A model generated the notes under the pieces. The model ran no database searches, had not been told where the DNA came from, and was given only the letters and a program-made list of their open reading frames with translations. Shown here in pieces: positions 44,142-53,608 of a DNA stretch of 64,000 bases. The position numbers and the translations under genes are program-made. The stretch comes from JACKDW01 sp964621785 (GTDB lineage Bacteria; Myxococcota_A; Polyangia; Nannocystales; Nannocystaceae). Numbering within the stretch: the stretch's first letter is position 1; each line of letters begins with the position of its first letter. The DNA lies in contig CAZUPD010000026.1 of NCBI GenBank assembly GCA_964621785.1, positions 1-64,000 on the forward strand, written 5' to 3'.

Positions 44142-47100
44142 ATGGCGACACAACTTCAGATCCCGGGACTCATCGTCGATGCTGCGATCGGCCGTGGTTC
44201 ATCGGGTGTTGTGTACCGCGCTCGTCGGAGTGACGCCGATCTACAGGTCGCGCTCAAAGTCTTTCACACCTTTGACAGCGAGGCGCGCAATGCAGCCCTG
44301 CGTCAGCGTGTGCGGCGGGAGGCGGCCTATCTCGCAACCCTCTCGCACCCGGGCGTGGTTCGGATTTTTGAGGTCGGTGAGCACCGCGGACGCCCGTTTA
44401 TCGCCATGGAGTTTGTCGACGGCCCAAACTTGGGCGACGAGTTGGTCTCCGCACCGCTCCCGTTTCCGCGGCTTTTGTCCCTCGCACGTTCGGTCGCCGA
44501 CACCTTGGCAGCCGTGGCCGACCGCGGGATGGTTCACCGCGACCTCAAACCGCAAAACGTGTTGCTGGCAGCCGACGGGCGTACCAAGGTCATCGATTTT
44601 GGGCTCGCCGCTGTCGTCGACGAACTCCGGGCGTCAGATGAGCAGCGGACCGTTGGGACATGTTTGTATGCATCGCCCGAGCAGGCTGGAATGCTCAAAC
44701 GGCCCGTCGACGGACGTTCCGATCTTTACTCGCTCGGAGCTGTGTTGTTTCACTGCGCCTGCGGACGCGCGCCCTTTACCGGGCAATCGGCTGCCGAAGT
44801 GGTTCATCAACACGCGGCCGCTCCGGTCCCCGATGTGCGGGCGTTTCACCCCTCCCTGCCGGCTGCGTTTGCGGAGATCATCCACCGTCTGTTGGAAAAG
44901 GACCCTGACCGTCGGTTTCAGGACGGTCACGAAGTGGTCGCTGCGATCGATCTCATCGCGGAGCTAGATGGCCCGCACGATCGCGCCCGTCACCGCGTTA
45001 TCGACCGTTTTGATCCGATTCTCAGCGCGCGGGAGGAGGAGTTCAAGCGACTCATCAAGGTTGCCGAGGGCCCGCGCGCGCCCACGATCTATCACGTGTC
45101 CGGAGCATGTGGATCGGGCACGCGCTCGCTCGCGCGGGCGTTGGGGCACAAACTCAGTGTCACCTACGGGGCCGATCTTTTATTTGGTGTATGCACACCC
45201 GAATCGGACCATCCGCTGCGCCCATTTGCCCGCGCACTCGATGCCTATCTCGCGGGCGACGACCCGACGGGAGCACCTCCGACCCGCGGCGAACGCCTCG
45301 AGCAGGCGCTTGCACACGATCGTTCCGGTCTTCCCCTCGCCTCCCTGCTCACGCCGCTGTGCCGGCAACTGCGTGGGTTTGCCGGTGAACAGCCGCCGCT
45401 CAAATCGCCGGAAAATCAGGTCGCCGTGGCGCTGTCGGAGCTCTTGCTCGGACTTTCACGGCAACGGCCGCTCGTTGTCCTCATCGAGGAGATCCAGTGG
45501 CTCGACGGCCGCGGGTTGGATTGGCTGAGACACCTACGCGGACAGGTCGAACTCTCCAATATTATTTTTGTATGCACATCTACTTCACCGCCCGAGGCAC
45601 TCCTCCAGAGACTCCTCGCCGAACAAGAAGATGGGACGGTCACGCTCCAGCCTTTGTCGCAGCACGCTGCGAGCCGCTTGGTTGTCACCGCCCTCGGGAC
45701 CCGTGATATCGATGCTGACCTGCTCGCGGCGATCCGTCGACGGACAACCGACCAGCCAGAAGCCTTAATCGAGTGTATCTACACCCTCATTAACCGCGGC
45801 GCACTTTATCCGCACTGGGGGACGTGGCAACTCGACCATGAGCGGCTCGAACGAATTGCGATTCCACGCGACCTCGAACAGCTGCTGACCCTCCGGATCC
45901 GCAATCTCGATCCGCCGACCCGGGCCGCCCTCGAGTGGGCCGCGCTGTTCGGCGCGACATTTTCACTCGAACATTTGTCGCTGGTCGTCGACGGAGCAGA
46001 AACCGAGGTTACGCGGGCTGTGGAAGCCGCGACCCGGGCCGGAATCGTCGAACGGGTGTCCAATCAATTGTATCGGCATGTTCATCCGCGCGTACAACGG
46101 TTCTTGCTCGAGCATCTATCTCAGGCGCGGCAGCGGGCGTGCCACCGCGCGATCGCCCAAGCCCTCGACACCATCAAAACGCCCTCTGTCGACGAAGTGC
46201 TGGCCCGTGCCCGCCACTACCACCTCAGTTTGACCAAGGAAACCGCTCGGCGAACCGACCAGACCAATCGCATTGCGGGGACCTGGTCCGCGCGTACGGG
46301 CGCCGCGGAATCGGCCTATCACCACCTGCGTGCGGCGATCGAGGCCCGATCCATCGGAGGTCTTCCCAGCGATCCAGACCTTTCCGCAGAGCTCGGAGAC
46401 ATCTGCCTGCGAACCGGGCGGATCGATGAAGCTCGTAGTTGTATCTCCACGCTTCTCTCCGACACATCCGATCCGGTGCTTCGGGCACACTACCGTGCCC
46501 GGATGGCGGCGATCTATCGCGCCGAATTGGAATTTGATCAGGTCTGGAATGAGCTGACGTCGGGTTTCAATGAGCTCGGGATCCGGTCGTTGCATGCGCC
46601 GACACAGATAGGTTCGGTCCTTGCGGGACGTGCTCTGGCCCGGCTGTCCCTGCCCAAACGTCGACTTTCCGATGTCGCCCGGCGGCGCGCGACTGTGCTG
46701 ACGACACTGTGTGAATACGCGGCGCTGACGGCCTGTTACGACCTGCGCCCCGACGATATGCAACGGGCGCTGCTGATTCCGCAGTACGCGATTTCCCAAC
46801 TCGGCGCGACCCCGGAGGTCGTCGGCCTCGAGACGACTGCGGCATTTGCATTTGCAAGTTACTCCGAGCTCGAACTCGCCGCGACCCAACTCGGGCGGGC
46901 AAAAAAACATGCTGCGAGCCTGGGACACCCGATTTTGCGCGCACGCTGTGCGGCTGCCCAAGCGGCAGTCTACGCGTTTTCTGGTAAGCCGATCGAGGCC
47001 GAAGCTGCCCATGAGGAGGTTCTTCACGACCACGGATTGTGGCTCGATGCGGTTGACTATGCACGGTCTTGTGTGGTCCACGCCTGGGGCCTGTGGATGC

Positions 47101-49160
47101 GGGGGCATTGCAACCAGGCTCGGGGGTTGTTGCAATCGGGCCCCCGCGGCCCCGCCGGGCGCCCCGGCATCCAGCCCCAGGCCCGCTTTTGGGCGGCGCT
47201 CGGGTACTGGACAGCCTCGGCCTGTGAGGCGACAAGTGGCAACCGCGGCAACGCGCGTGCACTGGTCAAACGGGCGCAGGCGCTCACCCAAGGCCGAAGC
47301 GTGGGTCGTTTTCACAGTGCATATGCACTGATGATCGAGATGCTTTCGACCCTCGACGGAATCGAGACTCCGCGCCCAGATGTCCGGGACGCATGGGAAC
47401 AGCGCTGGGAGGCACTCGACCTCAAGGTCGCGTCGACGCCGATGTTGCTGCGGCCGTTGTGGCTCGCACGCGTGTGGATCGCAGCTCGCGATGCATCGCG
47501 TTTTGTCGAGCAGCGACCTCCGGTGTCGGCGATCAGCCAGGTCGAACGCCGTCTCATCGAACTCGAACGAGCAGGTGGGCATGAACCGAGTTTAAGTGCA
47601 CATGCATCGGTGATAAAGGCGGTGTTGCAGCGACTGCTCGGCCGCTATGACCAGGCCCTCGACTACCTCGGAACTGCCCAGACCCAGGCTCTCATGGGTG
47701 ATAATTCCTGGGTTTTATTTGAGTGTACAAATGAGCGAGCCCGGGTGTTACAGGCGATGGGCCTGCACGATGCGAGTCAACGCGAGGCGCGACAGGCTCT
47801 CAGCCTCGCCAACGAGTGTGGGTGGTCAGCCCGGATCCGTAGAATCACGCCTGAGTTCCACCTCGGTGGCACGAACGCGCCATCCCTGCTCTCCCGTGGG
47901 TCGAGCTCGTCGCCAAAGCCTCCAGGCCAGCTCAGCCGTTATCTCGACGCCCTGCTCGCGGTCAGCCGCGTGGCCGTGACGCGTCACGACCCGGAGGATC
48001 AGGCACGGCATATCCTCGATGAGCTGATCGCCACACTCGGGGCCGAACGGGCGCTCCTGTATACGTTTGACGACGCAGATAGCAACCTAACCTTTCGCGC
48101 AGGTCGCAACCTCGACGGGCACGACCTTCCACCCCAGGACAACATCAGTTGGACCGTCTTGGAACACGTGGCGGCGACCCGCACGATCAAGTTGATCAGT
48201 GGCGATGACGATGGTGAAGTCACCAACAGCGACAGTGTGGTTTCCCATCAGCTCAAGAGCATTGTCGCCGCACCGCTGGTGGTTGGCTCGCGCCTGATCG
48301 GGGTCGCATATCTCGACAACCATCTCGTCCGCGGGCTGTTCTCACGTGACGATTTGATGATTTTGGGTGCCATGTGCAACCATGTGGCAATTGCCCTCGA
48401 GAGTGCCTCTATGGCCCGTTTTATGCAGAACGCTCGCGATCAGGCCGTCGAGGCGGCACGCCTTCGCAGTGCGTTTTTGACGCATATGAGCCATGAGCTG
48501 CGGACACCTCTCAATGCCATTTTAGGCTACGCGGAGATGGTCAAAGAAGATGTGGCCAAGCAACTTCCGGACACGTTGCCGGACCTCGAACGGATTACAG
48601 TCGCCGGCCGTCATCTCCTCGGCATCATCGCCGACATCCTCGAACTGAGTAAGTTGGAGTCGGGTAACGCCCGGGTGCAGGGAAGCGAGATAGATGTCCC
48701 TCAACTCGTGTTCGGTGCAACCGATCCGTACCACGCCGCCTGTGCACACAGCGGCAATCAGTTGCATGTCAACTGTTCGCCCTCTCTCGGGACCTTGTTC
48801 AGCGATCGAGAAAAACTCCTCCGCGTGCTGCAGCACCTACTCGATAATGCAGTGAAGTTTACCGAGGGTGGCAAAATCGACGTGCGGGCGGAATGGCGGC
48901 ATCATGCCGATGGCCGCCGGCTGGCAATCGAGGTCGCCGATACCGGCATCGGTATGACGCCAGACCAACTAGAGAACCTGTTCACACCGTTCTACCAAGG
49001 CGACATGTCGACCACACGACGCTACGGCGGAACCGGAATCGGAATGGCGTTGAGCAAACATTTGGTCGGCCTCCTCGGAGGGTCGTTGTATGTCGAAAGC
49101 CGGTCCGGCAAGGGGACGTGCTTCACGGTCCTGTTGCCGCCGCACCTTCCGACGGCCTAA
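44142..49160 (+). CDS. Hybrid Ser/Thr kinase - ATPase-like - GAF - histidine kinase
   Basis: 1672 residues. Order: Ser/Thr kinase (about 8-270; glycine loop GRGSSG, HRDLKPQN with Asp134, DFG, TCLYASPEQ); an AAA/STAND-type ATPase region (about 290-560) whose Walker A is GACGSGTRS (321-329) with no lysine, though Walker B (VVLIEEIQWLD) is kept; helical TPR-like repeats (about 600-1240); a GAF domain (about 1290-1420); histidine kinase H-box MSHELRTPLNA with His1451; and an HATPase domain (NAVKFTEGG, DTGIGM, GGTGIGMALSKHL). It thus can phosphorylate on Ser/Thr and on His. No receiver domain or response regulator is adjacent. Many signal proteins of this type (HstK-like) are known in myxobacteria and planctomycetes. 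Four motif palindromes fall inside. Confidence 0.93.
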   Translation: MATQLQIPGLIVDAAIGRGSSGVVYRARRSDADLQVALKVFHTFDSEARNAALRQRVRREAAYLATLSHPGVVRIFEVGEHRGRPFIAMEFVDGPNLGDELVSAPLPFPRLLSLARSVADTLAAVADRGMVHRDLKPQNVLLAADGRTKVIDFGLAAVVDELRASDEQRTVGTCLYASPEQAGMLKRPVDGRSDLYSLGAVLFHCACGRAPFTGQSAAEVVHQHAAAPVPDVRAFHPSLPAAFAEIIHRLLEKDPDRRFQDGHEVVAAIDLIAELDGPHDRARHRVIDRFDPILSAREEEFKRLIKVAEGPRAPTIYHVSGACGSGTRSLARALGHKLSVTYGADLLFGVCTPESDHPLRPFARALDAYLAGDDPTGAPPTRGERLEQALAHDRSGLPLASLLTPLCRQLRGFAGEQPPLKSPENQVAVALSELLLGLSRQRPLVVLIEEIQWLDGRGLDWLRHLRGQVELSNIIFVCTSTSPPEALLQRLLAEQEDGTVTLQPLSQHAASRLVVTALGTRDIDADLLAAIRRRTTDQPEALIECIYTLINRGALYPHWGTWQLDHERLERIAIPRDLEQLLTLRIRNLDPPTRAALEWAALFGATFSLEHLSLVVDGAETEVTRAVEAATRAGIVERVSNQLYRHVHPRVQRFLLEHLSQARQRACHRAIAQALDTIKTPSVDEVLARARHYHLSLTKETARRTDQTNRIAGTWSARTGAAESAYHHLRAAIEARSIGGLPSDPDLSAELGDICLRTGRIDEARSCISTLLSDTSDPVLRAHYRARMAAIYRAELEFDQVWNELTSGFNELGIRSLHAPTQIGSVLAGRALARLSLPKRRLSDVARRRATVLTTLCEYAALTACYDLRPDDMQRALLIPQYAISQLGATPEVVGLETTAAFAFASYSELELAATQLGRAKKHAASLGHPILRARCAAAQAAVYAFSGKPIEAEAAHEEVLHDHGLWLDAVDYARSCVVHAWGLWMRGHCNQARGLLQSGPRGPAGRPGIQPQARFWAALGYWTASACEATSGNRGNARALVKRAQALTQGRSVGRFHSAYALMIEMLSTLDGIETPRPDVRDAWEQRWEALDLKVASTPMLLRPLWLARVWIAARDASRFVEQRPPVSAISQVERRLIELERAGGHEPSLSAHASVIKAVLQRLLGRYDQALDYLGTAQTQALMGDNSWVLFECTNERARVLQAMGLHDASQREARQALSLANECGWSARIRRITPEFHLGGTNAPSLLSRGSSSSPKPPGQLSRYLDALLAVSRVAVTRHDPEDQARHILDELIATLGAERALLYTFDDADSNLTFRAGRNLDGHDLPPQDNISWTVLEHVAATRTIKLISGDDDGEVTNSDSVVSHQLKSIVAAPLVVGSRLIGVAYLDNHLVRGLFSRDDLMILGAMCNHVAIALESASMARFMQNARDQAVEAARLRSAFLTHMSHELRTPLNAILGYAEMVKEDVAKQLPDTLPDLERITVAGRHLLGIIADILELSKLESGNARVQGSEIDVPQLVFGATDPYHAACAHSGNQLHVNCSPSLGTLFSDREKLLRVLQHLLDNAVKFTEGGKIDVRAEWRHHADGRRLAIEVADTGIGMTPDQLENLFTPFYQGDMSTTRRYGGTGIGMALSKHLVGLLGGSLYVESRSGKGTCFTVLLPPHLPTA

Positions 49161-49241
49161 CGACCCGTCGTTTTGTCGACACCCGCTTGCCGCGAATCTT
49201 CCAGTCACCCACAGCAGCTGGGCTTCTCGAACCAAGACCGA

Positions 49242-49265
49242 GACGACGCGAGAAAAGCCACGGGC
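49242..49265. repeat. 24-bp intergenic element, copy 2 (copy 1 at 33557-33580)
   Basis: Same sequence as at 33557 except one base (G for A after the A run). It lies 82 bp after the giant kinase's stop. A separate 11-bp inverted repeat, GTGGAGAACTG / CAGTTCTCCAC (49282-49292 and 49307-49317), follows. Confidence 0.6.
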
Positions 49266-49384
49266 TGCACCATGAGATGTCGTGGAGAACTGAGGATCGT
49301 CACCCGCAGTTCTCCACTGTCTCCATGTACATGCACTTGTAGGTCTTTCGCCTGCCAGATCGAGGTGGTAGGTTGCCCGCGGCC

Positions 49385-49963
49385 ATGAGCAACGCACAAC
49401 TGCTACAAAACACCATTGATTTTAATGCCCCGCCAGGAAAGGGAGATTCGGCGGTGCTCCACCGGGCGATGGGATTTTTCCTGCGCGAGGGCTTGGGTGC
49501 AAAAGCCTGGCCCGAGGCCCCGAACATCGATGAACAACGCAAGATGCTGCCGATCCTCGAGGGCTTTGCCAAGGCGATGCTGCTGTGCGCCTCGGGAGAT
49601 GGCGAGCTCGCCGATGCCGAGCGCAACTGGATTTTGGGCTTTGTCGCCAACTCGGGTGCGACGTTCGAATTGCTCGAGGAACTCAAGGCGCTGCAGCCGG
49701 GTGACCTCAACCCGATGGACCTCCTGCAAAAGACCGAACGTCCCGGTCTGTTTACCCACGCGTTGATCTTCTACGCCATCAAAGCTTCGGATGCCGATGG
49801 TGTGCTCGACCCCAACGAGCTTGGGACGATCAAATTGATGGCACAGGTCCTCGGAGTCGAGTCCAAGATCGTCGACCGTTTGGTCGAGCTCCACCGCGAA
49901 GAGCAGGCGTTTCAAAAACACAAAAACGCGTTGCTGTTTCCCAACGGTCACCCCTGGGGGTAA
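49385..49963 (+). CDS. TerB-like domain protein
   Basis: 192 residues from ATG 49385 (a TTG at 49373 is in frame). All-helical. The segments AMLLCASGDGELADAERNWILGFV and IFYAIKASDADGVLDPNELGTIKLMA, each with an acidic cluster (DGELADAE, DADGVLDPNE), match the metal-binding TerB/TerB-like fold. Such proteins are cytoplasmic, linked to tellurite resistance or to DnaJ-type helpers; role here unknown. It precedes pgk by 180 bp. A motif palindrome (49327) lies upstream of its start. Confidence 0.75.
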   Translation: MSNAQLLQNTIDFNAPPGKGDSAVLHRAMGFFLREGLGAKAWPEAPNIDEQRKMLPILEGFAKAMLLCASGDGELADAERNWILGFVANSGATFELLEELKALQPGDLNPMDLLQKTERPGLFTHALIFYAIKASDADGVLDPNELGTIKLMAQVLGVESKIVDRLVELHREEQAFQKHKNALLFPNGHPWG

Positions 49964-50141
49964 GTTGTAACAACAACGATTGGATGGGGTCGTTGTTGAT
50001 ACAAACTCGTGTCTGCATCGCTGCAACGATTCATGTCGGCAGGTTCGCCGGCACGGGCACTTTCAGCACGGGTCTGCAAGCTCACGCGCAAGTCTCCCGA
50101 ACCGCGTGGACTTTGCGGCCCGGCGTCGCTATTTCACTCCC

Positions 50142-51341
50142 ATGTTCGAGAAGCTCGATGTCGACAACCGTCGCGTGTTTGTCCGCGTCGATTTCAATGT
50201 TCCTCTCAAGGATGGTGGGATCCGCGACGATACCCGGATCCGCGCTGCCCTGCCGACGCTCAAGCACTTGCTCGGACGCGGGGCCAAGTTGATCGTGGCC
50301 TCGCACCTCGGACGTCCCAAGGGGCAGGTCAAGCCCGAGCTGTCCGTCGAACCGGTTGCCGCCCAACTCGCACACTACCTCGAACGCGAAGTCCGATTGC
50401 CCGATGAAGTGGTCGGCGACGCGGTTCGAAAACTGGTGCTCGACCTGCGAGCTGGCCAGGTTGTGATGCTCGAGAACCTGCGCTTCCATCCTGGCGAGAA
50501 AGCCAACGATCCGGAGTTTGCCCGGGCATTGGCCGATCTTTGTGATGTCTATGTCAATGACGCGTTCGGGGCCTGCCACCGTGCCCACGCATCCGTCGAC
50601 GCACTCCCTCGGCTGATGGCCACGAAGGCTCCGGGCCTGTTAGTCGCCCGCGAGCTCAAAGCCCTCGCCCGAGTGGTGAACGAGCCAGAGACTCCATTCG
50701 TAGCAATCGTCGGCGGTGCCAAGGTCTCCGACAAGCTCCCGGTCCTGATCGCCCTACTCGACCGGATGCGACGGGGAGACAACCTGCTCATCGGCGGGGC
50801 GATGGCCAATACGTTTCTCGCCGCCCGCGGACTCGATGTCGGGGCTTCGCTGCATGAAGCGGACCTCAAGTCGCGCTGCCGACAACTGATCGCATCGGCC
50901 GATGCGCGTGGGATCGAAGTTGTGCTCCCCTGTGATGTTCGTCTCGGCAAGTCACTCGAGGACAAACGCGCCCGGGTTGTCGCCACAACACCCGATACGA
51001 TCGGTTCCGACGACCTCGCCCTGGATATCGGTCCCGCAACTGGCGAAGCCTTTGCCAGCCGGATCCAACCCGCCAAGACAGTGCTGTGGAACGGACCGAT
51101 GGGGCTGTTTGAAAATCCGGCCTTTGCCGAGGGGACGTTTGCGGTCGCCCGCGCTGTGAGCGAATGCGAGGGCTACACCGTGATTGGCGGAGGCGATAGT
51201 GTGGCGGCGATTCAGCAAAGTGGCCTCGCCGACAAGATCGACCATATCTCGACCGGTGGGGGTGCTTCCCTCGAGTTGATCGAAGGGCGTATCCTGCCTG
51301 GGATCGCGGCGCTTGGCCGCGGACCGGAGGATGGGGCATGA
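50142..51341 (+). CDS. pgk: Phosphoglycerate kinase
   Basis: 399 residues from ATG 50142; the frame is open to 49980 but the family starts at the VRVDFNVPLKDG segment. Conserved marks: FVRVDFNVPL, SHLGRPKG, MLENLRFHPGE, NDAFGACHRAHAS, GGAKVSDKL, and the C-terminal IGGGDSVAA ... STGGGASLELIEG. It moves phosphate between 1,3-bisphosphoglycerate and ADP in glycolysis. The stop overlaps the tpiA start by 4 bp (ATGA), so the two genes are translationally coupled. No TGYANNTRCA site falls in the gene, unlike most of the window. Confidence 0.98.
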   Translation: MFEKLDVDNRRVFVRVDFNVPLKDGGIRDDTRIRAALPTLKHLLGRGAKLIVASHLGRPKGQVKPELSVEPVAAQLAHYLEREVRLPDEVVGDAVRKLVLDLRAGQVVMLENLRFHPGEKANDPEFARALADLCDVYVNDAFGACHRAHASVDALPRLMATKAPGLLVARELKALARVVNEPETPFVAIVGGAKVSDKLPVLIALLDRMRRGDNLLIGGAMANTFLAARGLDVGASLHEADLKSRCRQLIASADARGIEVVLPCDVRLGKSLEDKRARVVATTPDTIGSDDLALDIGPATGEAFASRIQPAKTVLWNGPMGLFENPAFAEGTFAVARAVSECEGYTVIGGGDSVAAIQQSGLADKIDHISTGGGASLELIEGRILPGIAALGRGPEDGA

Positions 51342-52120
51342 CACGTGTGCGTTGGGTCATCGGCAATTGGAAGCAAAACCTGCTGCGAGGGCCAGCCGAA
51401 AGCCTCGCCAAGCAGGTTGTCACAACGATTCCAAACCACCTGCTCGAGGCCGATCACAGGTTGCGGATTGGGATAGCCCCGACGTTTCTCGCCCTCGATG
51501 CGGTGGCACCGTGGACGCGCCCGAGTGGACCACTGTGGCTGTGTGCCCAAGATATCGCCGCCCAAGATCAAGGGGCGTTCACCGGCGAAGTTGGTCCCCA
51601 GATGCTCCTCGAAGCCGGGGTGAAATGCGCAATCGTCGGCCACTCGGAACGCCGCGGCTACTTCCACGAGCCCGATATCTTGATCGCTGCCAAGCTCAAG
51701 TCCGCGCTGCGTGCTGGGATGACGTGTGTCTTGTGTGTCGGTGAACCCCTCGAAATCCGAGATCAAGGTCGCCATGAAAGTTTTGTAATTTCGCAGCTTT
51801 CAACCGCATTTCATCAACTGGTAAACGAACTTTGTTGCGAGCGTCTTGTGATCGCTTATGAGCCTGTGTGGGCCATCGGCACCGGCAAGACGGCGACGCC
51901 CCACCAGGCCAGCGCGATGCACCGGACGATCCGTGCTTGGCTGCTCGAGCGTTTTGGGACCTCAGGCGGTGACAGATCAATTCTCTACGGTGGTAGTGTC
52001 AAACCGCAAAACGCGGCCGAGTTGATGGCAGCCGGTGACATCGACGGTTTTCTCGTCGGTGGGGCTTCGCTTGACGCCAGCCAATTCCTCGATATCGTGC
52101 ACGCCGCTGCCAACGGCTGA
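51338..52120 (+). CDS. tpiA: Triosephosphate isomerase
   Basis: 260 residues from ATG 51338. Catalytic residues: Lys in NWKQN near 13, His102 in GHSERR, Glu175 in AYEPVWAIGTG, and the phosphate loop ILYGGSVKPQN. It interconverts dihydroxyacetone phosphate and glyceraldehyde 3-phosphate. It follows pgk with overlapping start and precedes secG by 13 bp, a gene order (pgk-tpiA-secG) common in bacteria. No motif palindrome inside. Confidence 0.98.
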   Translation: MTRVRWVIGNWKQNLLRGPAESLAKQVVTTIPNHLLEADHRLRIGIAPTFLALDAVAPWTRPSGPLWLCAQDIAAQDQGAFTGEVGPQMLLEAGVKCAIVGHSERRGYFHEPDILIAAKLKSALRAGMTCVLCVGEPLEIRDQGRHESFVISQLSTAFHQLVNELCCERLVIAYEPVWAIGTGKTATPHQASAMHRTIRAWLLERFGTSGGDRSILYGGSVKPQNAAELMAAGDIDGFLVGGASLDASQFLDIVHAAANG

Positions 52121-52133
52121 TCGCTGATTACCC

Positions 52134-52775
52134 ATGTTTGAGATTCTCGTCACCACCATCACGATTGTGTTTGTCATCATCAGTTTCTTGATGGTGTTGC
52201 TGATCCTGTTGCAGTCCGGCAAGGGCGGCATGGGTGCGGCGCTCGGAGGAGGCGCAAGTCAAAGCGTGTTCGGCGGTGGCGGGAGTGCGGACGTGCTCGC
52301 CAAAGGCACTCAGTACCTGGCAGCGAGTTTTATGATCTGCGCGATCTTCCTCGCCTACGCAGGTGCCCACAGTGGGTCCTCGCGGCTGCAAAACCTCAGC
52401 GAAGACATCGAGGACCGCGATGGGTTGTTCGGTGCCGACGAGGAGATCAACTACGAAGCCATCGGGAATATGGAACTCCCGGCAGCCGATGCGGCTGAGG
52501 TCAAGCTGGAGACGCCTCCCCCGGCGATCGAGTCTGAGCCCGCAACCGATCCGGTCGAGGCTGCTCCTGGTGAGGGTGAAGATGCAGATGCACAGATTCC
52601 GGAAGAGGCTGAAGTCCCGACCGACGCGACTCCGGATGCAGCTGCACAAGGTACAGTCGAGGCCGACGACGCCAAAGCTGCCGACAACAAGGCAGGCGAT
52701 GTTCCCCCCAAGGCCGACACGAAGTCAGCCGATGCGCAGCCCACTGGCACCAAGACTCCCGACCCGGTCCTGTGA
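52134..52775 (+). CDS. secG: Protein translocase subunit SecG with long acidic tail
   Basis: 213 residues. Two transmembrane helices (about 3-25 and 62-80) flank the conserved cytoplasmic loop LLQSGKGGMGAALGGGASQSVFGG. This is the SecG core of about 85 residues; it supports SecYE-driven export. The remaining 130 residues are an Ala/Asp/Glu/Pro-rich low-complexity tail (PVEAAPGEGEDADAQ, PDAAAQGTVEADDAKAADNK) not seen in standard SecG; similar tails occur in other deltaproteobacteria. Its stop overlaps dapF by 4 bp. Two motif palindromes (52583, 52637) lie in the tail, each in the wobble-friendly frame. Confidence 0.93.
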   Translation: MFEILVTTITIVFVIISFLMVLLILLQSGKGGMGAALGGGASQSVFGGGGSADVLAKGTQYLAASFMICAIFLAYAGAHSGSSRLQNLSEDIEDRDGLFGADEEINYEAIGNMELPAADAAEVKLETPPPAIESEPATDPVEAAPGEGEDADAQIPEEAEVPTDATPDAAAQGTVEADDAKAADNKAGDVPPKADTKSADAQPTGTKTPDPVL

Positions 52776-53596
52776 ACCTGCCGTTCACCAAAGTTGAGGG
52801 ACTCGGCAACGACTTTGTCCTCGTCGATTGGCGAGGTCGTGCGTATACACCTGCCGAACTGCAAGGACTGGCAACGATCGCGCCGCGTGTCTGCGATCGT
52901 CGCCGCGGCGTCGGAGCAGATGGAATTTTGGTGGTCACCGATCATCCCCAGGCGCGCGCCCAGATGATCGTCATCAACCACGATGGTTCGCGCCCCGAAA
53001 TGTGCGGCAACGGCCTGCGATGTGTAGCGTCATTTGTGGCCACCAAGCCCGAGTCGTTCGATGTGCAAACCGACGCCGGTCGATTGCGGTGTTTGGTGCA
53101 CATACATCAAGATCAGAAAATCCATGAAAGCCAAGTCGAGATCGACATGGGCCTGGCGAGCTCCCACGGGATCCACACGCTCGATCGCTGCCCCGGCTTT
53201 CAATTTCACAGCGTGTCCATCGGCAATCCCCACGCGATTACCTTTGTCACCGATAGTGACCTGACTGCCCTCGCGCGCCGCCATGGACCGATTGTCGAGT
53301 GCGATCCGCTGTTTCCCGACCGCACCAATGTCGAGTTTGCCCGGGTCACGTCCGTCGATGGCCGCCCGGAAATTGAGCTCGCCGTGTGGGAGCGCGGCTG
53401 TGGCCTGACGCAAGCCTGTGGGACAGGTGCATGTGCAACGGCATTTGCGGCGGTACAGGCCCGACACCTCGCGCCCGACTGTGATGTGCGAGTCCACCTC
53501 CCCGGGGGAACGCTGGTGATCCGTGTGCCGTCAGATGCCCAGGGCGTGCGGATGACTGGTCCAGCCCGCCAGGTGTTTGCTGGTACATTTGTTTGA
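52772..53596 (+). CDS. dapF: Diaminopimelate epimerase
   Basis: 274 residues from GTG 52772, overlapping the secG stop. The two catalytic cysteines are Cys78 in MCGNGLRCV and Cys216 in ACGTGACATA; ND-containing GLGNDFVLVD and the family's PEIELAVWERGCGLTQ are also present. It turns LL- into meso-diaminopimelate for lysine and peptidoglycan synthesis. The start codon and the overlap mean its translation is coupled to secG. It converges on the membrane-protein gene at 53609 (12-bp spacer). Two motif palindromes (53097, 53428). Confidence 0.97.
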   Translation: MNLPFTKVEGLGNDFVLVDWRGRAYTPAELQGLATIAPRVCDRRRGVGADGILVVTDHPQARAQMIVINHDGSRPEMCGNGLRCVASFVATKPESFDVQTDAGRLRCLVHIHQDQKIHESQVEIDMGLASSHGIHTLDRCPGFQFHSVSIGNPHAITFVTDSDLTALARRHGPIVECDPLFPDRTNVEFARVTSVDGRPEIELAVWERGCGLTQACGTGACATAFAAVQARHLAPDCDVRVHLPGGTLVIRVPSDAQGVRMTGPARQVFAGTFV

Positions 53597-53608
53597 CGCG
53601 CTCGGCGC

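Noticed and set aside
46116..47582. 488-codon open frame on the minus strand inside the giant kinase gene
   Set aside because: Composition is Arg/Pro/Gly-rich without domains; GC-rich coding DNA commonly leaves the antisense frame open.
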